Of a stretch of DNA of 39,859 nt, positions 33,078 to 39,859 are shown piece after piece. Every line of letters starts with the position of its first letter. Position 1 is the stretch's first letter. The position numbers and the translations under genes were made by a program. Under the pieces are notes generated by a model. The model did not search any database. It saw only the letters and a program-made list of their open reading frames with translations, and had not been told where the DNA came from. Origin of the DNA: Frankia sp. AgB1.9 (GTDB taxonomy: Bacteria > Actinomycetota > Actinomycetes > Frankiales > Frankiaceae); assembly GCF_016786355.1 (NCBI RefSeq), contig NZ_JADWYX010000083.1, positions 1-39,859 on the forward strand. The letters are read 5' to 3'.

Positions 33078-33159
33078 GGTCATGATCGCCGTTTCGGCCC
33101 TGAGGTGGTCGTAGAAACGCGCCCGGCACGACCATCCCAGGGCCGAAACGGCGATCAAG
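33078..33159 (-). repeat. 82-bp palindromic intergenic repeat, copy R2
   Basis: It begins GGTCATGATCGCCGTTTCGG and ends with the inverted complement (CCGAAACGGCGATCAAG). The inner stem has GGTGGTCGT and ACGACCAT. It is an inverted copy of R1, 20 kb away, with about 71 of 82 bases identical by eye. It lies between the 3' end of thiC (33 bp away) and the truncated membrane protein gene (2 bp away). Confidence 0.75.
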
Positions 33160-33192
33160 GCAACGGGCAGCCGGGCTCTGCCGAATCAGCGA

Positions 33193-34908
<1,716 letters not shown>

Positions 34909-34917
34909 GAGACTTGC

Positions 34918-35016
34918 TCCCTACGCCGGCATTACCCGGACAGGTTCATGCGGTCGGCGACCCCGGGCCCACGGCCCAGCCGCCCTCTCAGCCCCCTGCG
35001 GTGGAAGCTCCCGCGT
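34918..35016 (-). promoter_or_regulatory. TPP riboswitch (THI element) upstream of thiC
   Basis: On the minus strand the conserved blocks appear in order: GGGAGCTTCC, GGGGGCTGAGAGGGC, ATGAACCTGTCCGGGTAATG and CCGGCGTAGGGAG. CTGAGA and the TGAACCTG/GGGTAATGCC core are the hallmark of the TPP aptamer. It ends about 10 bases before the thiC ATG, so it probably acts by hiding the ribosome site or terminating transcription. Confidence 0.95.
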
Positions 35017-35123
35017 TGATGCCCGGGAGTGCCCCGGGCAGTTCCACAGCCGACCGGCGCCGACCGACGTCGGCGACCGGTGAGGTCTGTGGCTTACGAG
35101 GACGCTACGACAGATCGCCCGCG

Positions 35124-35158
35124 GTCGCGTCCCAAAGCCTGGTGCTGTGGGACGCGAC
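35124..35158. other. Perfect 11-bp inverted repeat in the thiC/821-aa divergent region
   Basis: Arms GTCGCGTCCCA (35124-35134) and TGGGACGCGAC (35148-35158) are exact complements around a 13-nt loop. It lies in the 410-bp divergent gap 34909-35318, between the TPP riboswitch and the 821-residue gene. It could be an operator or an RNA hairpin. No T-tract follows, so a classical terminator is less likely. Confidence 0.65.
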
Positions 35159-35318
35159 GAGCGCGCCGATGCGGTCGCACACGTGATCTGGATAGCCGGT
35201 AACGTCCAGGAGAGATCGTGACCGGGGCGCGCCCGGCAGGCGCCTGTCCACTCGGCGAGTCGCCGCGCCCGGGCACGCGGTCGGTGACGACCGACCTGGA
35301 CGGGGGCGGCGAATCCAC

Positions 35319-37784
35319 GTGAGCAGCAACTCCGGCGAAGCCCAACAGGCTCCCGCGCCGACCTCCTGGAACTGGGCGCCGCCTCCGCAGGGCCCACCCG
35401 TCGCACCCGCCGGCCCCGTCGCGCCCACTGGCCCCATGGTGCCCGCTGGCCCCATGGGGCCCGCTGGCGCCGTCGCGCCCGCCGCCACCGTCGCGCCGAT
35501 CCCCGCGCCTTACGCGCAGGTGCGGGGGCGCATCGTGTTCGACAGCGCGTGGTGCGCCCTGCGGGAGGAGCGGACCAGCGGCTTCTCGATGATGGGAATG
35601 CGCCAGCTGCTGATCACCGACCTGCCGGCGGTCTACGTGCACGACACCGGCGGGCTGAGCAGCGCGGTCCTCAGCGCCCTGGAGCCCGCCTTCGACCCCA
35701 CCGCGACGATCAAGCTTGTCGAGGGCAGCACCCGGCTCGCCGTGGACGTCACGTTCCCGGACGGGCGGACCTACCAGGCCACGACCATCACCCCACTGCC
35801 GCCGGAGCTGCACGGCGCGCTCACCGGGCTGGCGGGCCGGCTGCTGCCGGACGCGCCGTCGGCGGCGTTCGTCAGCCCGTGCGCCCTGTCCGTGACGCCG
35901 CACTACGAGCGGGACCCGACCGAGGACGTGACGGTCAGGAACCCCCCGGCCCCCACCACGCCGCCGCCCGCCGCCGGGCCGCTCACCGCGGCCACCGTCA
36001 AGGGCGCCGCGGCCCGGGTCGCGGCCGCCGCCCGCGCCACCGCGACCGGCGGCGGCCAGGCGCCGGCGGAGGATCCCGACGGGGACCTCACCGCCTATGC
36101 CGTGATCAAGGACGGCCGACTGGAGCTGCGCTCCCGGGGGCGCGCGCTCATCGACTGGCCGCTCAACCGGGTCGCCGTCGAGCAGTCCTCCCCCACCAGC
36201 GTGAGCGTGCGCGGCGGCGCGGTGCTCGACGGCCGGTTCCTCACCGGCGTGACGCTGCACCTCGCCGCCCCGCCGGTCCTCGCCGCCTTCCTGGCCGTCG
36301 CGCAGGCCGAACGGCGCGAAGCCGAGACGACGACCATCGGCACGTCCGCCCCGGTCTGGGCGAGCGGGCTGACCGGCGACGCGGCCCGCGGCAGGGCGGA
36401 CTGCGTGCTCGGCGACACCGTGCTGGAGCTGCAGCCGCGGGAAGGCGCCACGACGCTGACCCGGTTCGACCTGACCGACTCCCGGCTGCGGATGGCCGGC
36501 TCGGCGCAGCGGTTCGTCATCTTCGACCCGGAGCACGGCCCGGTCGTCGTCGAGAGCGACTCGGAGGCGTTCGGCGCGCGGGTGGCGGCCCATCCCGGTG
36601 TCCGGGCGGCCGCCGAGCGAACGCTCGCGGGCGGGCCCTACCCGGCCGAGCTGGCCGACCGGGGCCCGGTGGCCTGCGCGGTCGCGGCCGGCACGCTGCG
36701 GGTGAAGGGCCCCGGCGCGGACCTGCGGGTGCCGCTCGCGCGAATTCACTCCGTCGAAGGCGTCGCAGACGAGGCGCGGGCCAGCCTGCGGGTCGTCGCC
36801 CCGGACGGGGACGTGACGGTCGTCGGCCAGCTGGAGCTGGTCCGAGCGCTGCACACGGACATCGCCGCCGGCAACTACGCCACCGAGGACCCGCGCCACC
36901 TGCCCGACATGCTGCGGGCCGCCGCGGGCCTGGAGGACGATTACTTCCTCTACACGATCTTCGGCCCGTTCTACGAGCTGCACGCCGCCCTGCTCGGCGA
37001 CGCGGCCGCGGGCGGCCTGGCCGCGCGGGTCGAGCTGCCGGCCGACGACGAGGGCCGGCTGCGCACCGCCGCGGCGCTGTCGGAGGGCCTCGACGAGCTG
37101 CGGCGCCACCTCGACCAGGTCGGCTCGGTGCTGCCCGCCTTCATCCGGCACCGCGACGGACTACTGCTGGCGCCGGTCACCGAAGGACGGCCCGAGCCGG
37201 AGTGGCCGAAGGCGCAGGAGGCCCGGCTGCGGGCCGCGTTCGCCCCGGCCCAGCGCGCGGCGGCCGAGACCGGCGCCCTGTCGGCCCAGGTGCAGCGCCT
37301 GATGGACCTCGACCCGTCCGCGCTGCCGAAGGCCAACTACGCGGGTGCCGCGGTCGCGCTCGGGGCGGCACTGCTGAACCCCGTGTTCCTGGTCTCCGGC
37401 GCGACCCAGGCGTTCAACCAGTACAACCAGCGCGCGCAGCGCTCGGCGCTGATGAGCACGCAGGCGGCGAGCGGCTGGGCAAGCGCCCTCGACCGGTGGA
37501 ACACGCTGGTCAGCTCCACGCTCCCGGTGCTCGGCTATGTGCTGACCGAGAACCTGTTCGGGCCCCGCTGGGAGGCCGCCCGCCGGCTCGCCGAGGAGCT
37601 GGGGCGCGCCGCGCCGGCGGCCCGCGGGCCCGCGATGGGTGGCGTCGCCCGCCGGCTCGCCCAGCTCGACGTGATGCGCCGTTACCCGGCGACCTCGGGT
37701 ATCCGGCTCACCCGCGGCGAGATCACGCACCACCTGCGCGTCGCGCGCGACGCGGTCAGCACACCCCGGTTCGTCGACTTCTGA
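35319..37784 (+). CDS. Large protein of unknown function with Pro/Gly-rich head and repeated beta-rich modules
   Basis: An 821-residue protein I do not recognise. Residues 1-65 are low-complexity, with PAGP/PTGP/PAGP-type repeats. Residues about 66-195 look like one alpha/beta module. After a Pro/Ala linker (about 205-255) come three segments of similar layout, at about 258-335, 355-435 and 445-517, each with a short strand pattern (GRLELR, TVLELQ, GTLRVK), a central L-x-x-I/V segment and a final helix. I suggest tandem PH-like folds (inference). A helical part (520-660) and one hydrophobic stretch (AGAAVALGAALLNPVFLVSG at about 675-694) follow. The start is GTG. A His-rich single-TM protein follows 31 bp downstream, probably in the same operon. 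Confidence 0.8.
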   Translation: MSSNSGEAQQAPAPTSWNWAPPPQGPPVAPAGPVAPTGPMVPAGPMGPAGAVAPAATVAPIPAPYAQVRGRIVFDSAWCALREERTSGFSMMGMRQLLITDLPAVYVHDTGGLSSAVLSALEPAFDPTATIKLVEGSTRLAVDVTFPDGRTYQATTITPLPPELHGALTGLAGRLLPDAPSAAFVSPCALSVTPHYERDPTEDVTVRNPPAPTTPPPAAGPLTAATVKGAAARVAAAARATATGGGQAPAEDPDGDLTAYAVIKDGRLELRSRGRALIDWPLNRVAVEQSSPTSVSVRGGAVLDGRFLTGVTLHLAAPPVLAAFLAVAQAERREAETTTIGTSAPVWASGLTGDAARGRADCVLGDTVLELQPREGATTLTRFDLTDSRLRMAGSAQRFVIFDPEHGPVVVESDSEAFGARVAAHPGVRAAAERTLAGGPYPAELADRGPVACAVAAGTLRVKGPGADLRVPLARIHSVEGVADEARASLRVVAPDGDVTVVGQLELVRALHTDIAAGNYATEDPRHLPDMLRAAAGLEDDYFLYTIFGPFYELHAALLGDAAAGGLAARVELPADDEGRLRTAAALSEGLDELRRHLDQVGSVLPAFIRHRDGLLLAPVTEGRPEPEWPKAQEARLRAAFAPAQRAAAETGALSAQVQRLMDLDPSALPKANYAGAAVALGAALLNPVFLVSGATQAFNQYNQRAQRSALMSTQAASGWASALDRWNTLVSSTLPVLGYVLTENLFGPRWEAARRLAEELGRAAPAARGPAMGGVARRLAQLDVMRRYPATSGIRLTRGEITHHLRVARDAVSTPRFVDF

Positions 37785-37815
37785 TTTCCGTCACCCGACC
37801 CGCGCGGGAGCCACG

Positions 37816-38625
37816 ATGACCATCTTCGCGAGCCAGTTCGACCGCGCTCGGGTCTACACGGGCAGATACACCGGGCCGCCCGGCGACACGACCTGGCGGA
37901 CGCCGCCCGGCGCCGCCGCGGGCGGCGGCTTCCAGGCCGCCACCATGGTCGCCGCGCTGGCCGCCGGTGGGCTGGTCGTCGGCCTGGCCGCCGCGGCGGC
38001 CTTCGAGGCGTTCTTCGACGGCGACGGAGGCGCGGGCCCGCATCCGGACGCCCACCCCACTCCCCTGGCGGACGCGGCGGACCACGCACACACCGGGGCG
38101 GACAGCGTGCAGGCCCACGACGCGACCGTCGCCGAGCCCGCCCATTCCGGCGGCGGGGACGCGGCCGGGCACACCAACGCCTGGGGCACGGGCTGGGGAA
38201 CCGGTTGGGACCAGGGCTGGGACGCCGAGTCCAGCCACCAGCTGGCGACCGGCGGCCACGCGGCGGCCGCGGCCGGCGGCACCGCAGCGGACCACCTTCA
38301 GGGCGCCTCCGGCCAGGCGGCTCATCAGCTTTTCGCCGAGTCCGCCGGGCCCGAGAGCGCCGCCGACGGCCCACACGGCGCCGAGCCGAGCGTCGCCGCG
38401 GCCCACGCCGACCCCGCGCATTTCCACGTGACGGGCAGCGAAGGCGCCGACTCCGGCCACCACGACGGCTACGACGCCTTCGCCCACGACGGCTCGGGCT
38501 ACGACAGCTCCGGCTACGAGGACCACCACGCCGCCGACCAGCACATGCTCACCGCCCACGAGGACACCTGGACCCACGACCCCGGCCACGACAGCGGCCC
38601 GACCGGCCACGAAGGCGTCTCCTAA
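37816..38625 (+). CDS. Single-TM protein with long His/Asp/Gly-rich tail
   Basis: A 269-residue protein. A short N-terminal part is followed by one TM helix at about 40-64 (QAATMVAALAAGGLVVGLAA) and then about 200 residues of low complexity with roughly 25 His, many Asp, Gly and Ala, and a WGTGWGTGWDQGWD stretch. There is no globular domain. The tail could bind divalent metal or be disordered. GGGAG lies about 6 nt before the ATG. It is 31 bp after the 821-residue gene on the same strand, so the two likely work together; nothing in the pair names the function. Confidence 0.75.
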   Translation: MTIFASQFDRARVYTGRYTGPPGDTTWRTPPGAAAGGGFQAATMVAALAAGGLVVGLAAAAAFEAFFDGDGGAGPHPDAHPTPLADAADHAHTGADSVQAHDATVAEPAHSGGGDAAGHTNAWGTGWGTGWDQGWDAESSHQLATGGHAAAAAGGTAADHLQGASGQAAHQLFAESAGPESAADGPHGAEPSVAAAHADPAHFHVTGSEGADSGHHDGYDAFAHDGSGYDSSGYEDHHAADQHMLTAHEDTWTHDPGHDSGPTGHEGVS

Positions 38626-38743
38626 CGAGTGGGGTAGCAGAACCATGTAGGCAGGGTGACGTGGTCTACTCGAAGACTCTTGTGGCCGGCCGCGCGGGCG
38701 CACCGGTCAGCCGGTCGGGCACAATCGCGGACGGGAGGTCGGA

Positions 38744-39055
38744 ATGCATCCGTTGATCGAGGCGAGACGCACCGAGATCGAGCGACTCTGCCGCAAGCTC
38801 GACGTCCGCCGCCTCGACGTGTTCGGCTCCGTCGTCAGCGACGCCTTCGACCTCGACACCAGCGACGTTGACGTCCTCGTGGAGTTCGACGACAGCCAGA
38901 CCGGCTTCGATTACTTCGGCACCTACTTCACCCTCAAGGAAGGGCTGGAACGCCTCCTGGGCCGAGCCGTCGACGTCGTCAGCATCACCAGCATCCGCAA
39001 CCCCTACTTCCGCGACCAGGTCATGCGAACCAGGCAGCCCCTCTATGCCGCCTGA
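38744..39055 (+). CDS. mntA: MntA-type nucleotidyltransferase antitoxin
   Basis: A 103-residue minimal nucleotidyltransferase. FGSVVSDAFDLDTSDVDVLVEF carries the GS...DxD catalytic motif at about 27-48. In the HepT-MntA system this protein neutralises the toxin by AMPylating a Tyr near the HEPN active site. GGGAGGTCGG precedes the ATG. The stop lies 11 nt inside the downstream HEPN gene, the usual coupled order (antitoxin then toxin). Confidence 0.9.
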   Translation: MHPLIEARRTEIERLCRKLDVRRLDVFGSVVSDAFDLDTSDVDVLVEFDDSQTGFDYFGTYFTLKEGLERLLGRAVDVVSITSIRNPYFRDQVMRTRQPLYAA

Positions 39056-39386
39056 CCCACGCAAATACCTCTGGGACGCAGCAAACGCCGCAGAACTAGC
39101 CCGCACCTTCAGCCAAGGGCAGACGTTTGCGGACTACCGGACGAACGCCATGCTCCGCGCCGCCGTCGAACGCGAGTTCGAGATCATCGGTGAGGCTCTG
39201 AACCAGCTCTCCAAGGCCGCCCCGGAGATCGCCGCGACCATCCCCGAACTCGCGCGCATCGTCGCCTTCCGGAACATCCTCATCCACGGCTACGCCACCG
39301 TGGACGACGCGCTCGTCTGGCAGGTACTCCAGGAGAAACTCCCCGACCTCGAACGGGTGATCCGAGCACTGCTCGGAGGCGACTGA
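39045..39386 (+). CDS. hepT: HepT-type HEPN toxin
   Basis: A 113-residue all-helical HEPN domain protein. The RNase motif Rx4HxY is intact in FRNILIHGYATV, including the Tyr that MntA modifies in the characterised Shewanella system. FEIIGEALNQLSK is the preceding conserved helix. The ATG at 39045 gives an 11-nt overlap with mntA and matches the usual family start (DPRKYLWDAANAAE). The protein is predicted to cut RNA when the antitoxin is lost. Confidence 0.9.
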   Translation: MPPDPRKYLWDAANAAELARTFSQGQTFADYRTNAMLRAAVEREFEIIGEALNQLSKAAPEIAATIPELARIVAFRNILIHGYATVDDALVWQVLQEKLPDLERVIRALLGGD

Positions 39387-39481
39387 ATCCGCCACCTCCG
39401 CCCGAGGCGAGAGACTGCACCTCTATTCCCTCGCGAGTCCGGAAAAATCGACAACTACCTATCGCGCGAGGTGATGCGGCC

Positions 39482-39754
39482 ATGACTGAGTCTGTCAATC
39501 CGGGACGCCCGAATGGCCCTAAGGCGCTGGAGCAGAGTTTCCATCGGGCGATGGTGGGTGTCTACGAGCGCGCGAAGCGGGAGGCGAGCTACAACGCGTC
39601 CTACTTCCTGCGGATGATCTCTAACGACGGCGGCCTCGCCACCGCGCGCAGTCTGTTGCAGGCGTCCAAGACATCTGACGGATTCGCCGCGCTGTCACAG
39701 ATAGCGCCCGGAAGGATGACTCCCGGAACTCCGACGCGGAACCGACCGGCCTAG
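39482..39754 (+). pseudogene. Conserved hypothetical protein, apparently C-terminally truncated
   Basis: A 90-residue frame. The segment LEQSFHRAMVGVYERAKREASYNASYFLRMISNDGGLATARSLL (in short: FHRAM, YERAK, YNASYFL, GGLATA) matches a widespread bacterial hypothetical family that, as I recall, continues after SDGFAAL with WERGRLDLTVE and about 30 more residues. Here the frame diverges after that point and ends. GAGGTG precedes the ATG. The tail is 16 bp from the start of a repeat R3. The family name is not known to me. Confidence 0.6.
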
Positions 39755-39769
39755 GCTCTCGCCCTTGCC

Positions 39770-39790
39770 CTTGATCACTGTTTTGGCCCT
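39770..39790 (+). repeat. Partial copy of the palindromic repeat (R3)
   Basis: CTTGATCACTGTTTTGGCCC followed by T matches the R1 end at 19 of 21 positions. The match stops soon after, and the inner stem and second end are not seen within the remaining 69 bases. It is therefore a partial or diverged copy. No gene is visible in 39755-39859. Confidence 0.5.
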
Positions 39791-39859
39791 AATGGGAGCT
39801 GCCGGGTTGCCGTGGGGCAGGCTCGGTGTCGGTAGCCGCTGGTGGGTGAGCGCTCTTTG

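Noticed and set aside
35105..35488. A collagen-like minus-strand protein opposite the start of the 821-residue gene
   Set aside because: The Gly-Pro pattern is the complement of the Pro/Gly-rich head of the plus-strand gene, and no ribosome site or further domain supports it.

Overview
The window is about 39.9 kb of very GC-rich DNA from an actinobacterium. The high GC, GTG starts, F420-dependent oxidoreductase, many FadE/FadD-type genes and orphan branched-chain-amino-acid-type substrate-binding proteins suggest a Frankia-like lineage. That placement is inference, because no rRNA or other phylogenetic marker is present.

Region 1 (1-21.4 kb) is a lipid or acyl-CoA catabolism island. On the minus strand an operon of tightly overlapping genes encodes a short FadE-type acyl-CoA dehydrogenase, a crotonase, an acyl-CoA ligase and a second FadE. 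It is followed by a divergent enoyl-CoA hydratase, a double-hotdog thioesterase, two aldehyde dehydrogenases, a DapB-like reductase, a VOC protein, a second acyl-CoA ligase, an F420-dependent LLM oxidoreductase, a CrtC-like protein of unknown function, two APH-fold kinases, a TetR/NmrA-type divergent pair, an SDR and a GntR/FCD regulator. Ten copies of an 18-bp AT-rich palindromic motif (core AyATCT|AkATrT) lie in the intergenic promoter regions of this island, and I saw none elsewhere in the window. I read this as a candidate regulon that ties the island together. It is the most interesting signal here.

Region 2 (21.4-32.7 kb) is mixed. It holds a limonene-epoxide-hydrolase-like protein, a membrane protein, a lipoprotein, a NarL-type two-component system, two paralogous orphan ABC substrate-binding lipoproteins on opposite strands, an HxlR regulator divergent from an SDR that lacks the catalytic Tyr/Lys, a CYTH-like protein, a classical SDR, a 5'-truncated membrane protein gene and a 44-residue membrane peptide coupled to it.

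Region 3 (32.7-39.9 kb) holds thiC under a TPP riboswitch. It also has an 821-residue protein of unknown function built of apparent beta-rich modules, paired with a His-rich single-TM protein, a MntA/HepT (MNT/HEPN) toxin-antitoxin pair, and a small gene that looks 3'-truncated. Two inverted copies of an 82-bp palindromic repeat (12.95 kb and 33.08 kb), and the start of a third at 39.77 kb, sit at gene ends and next to the two truncated genes. No tRNA, rRNA, CRISPR array or intact insertion sequence was seen.
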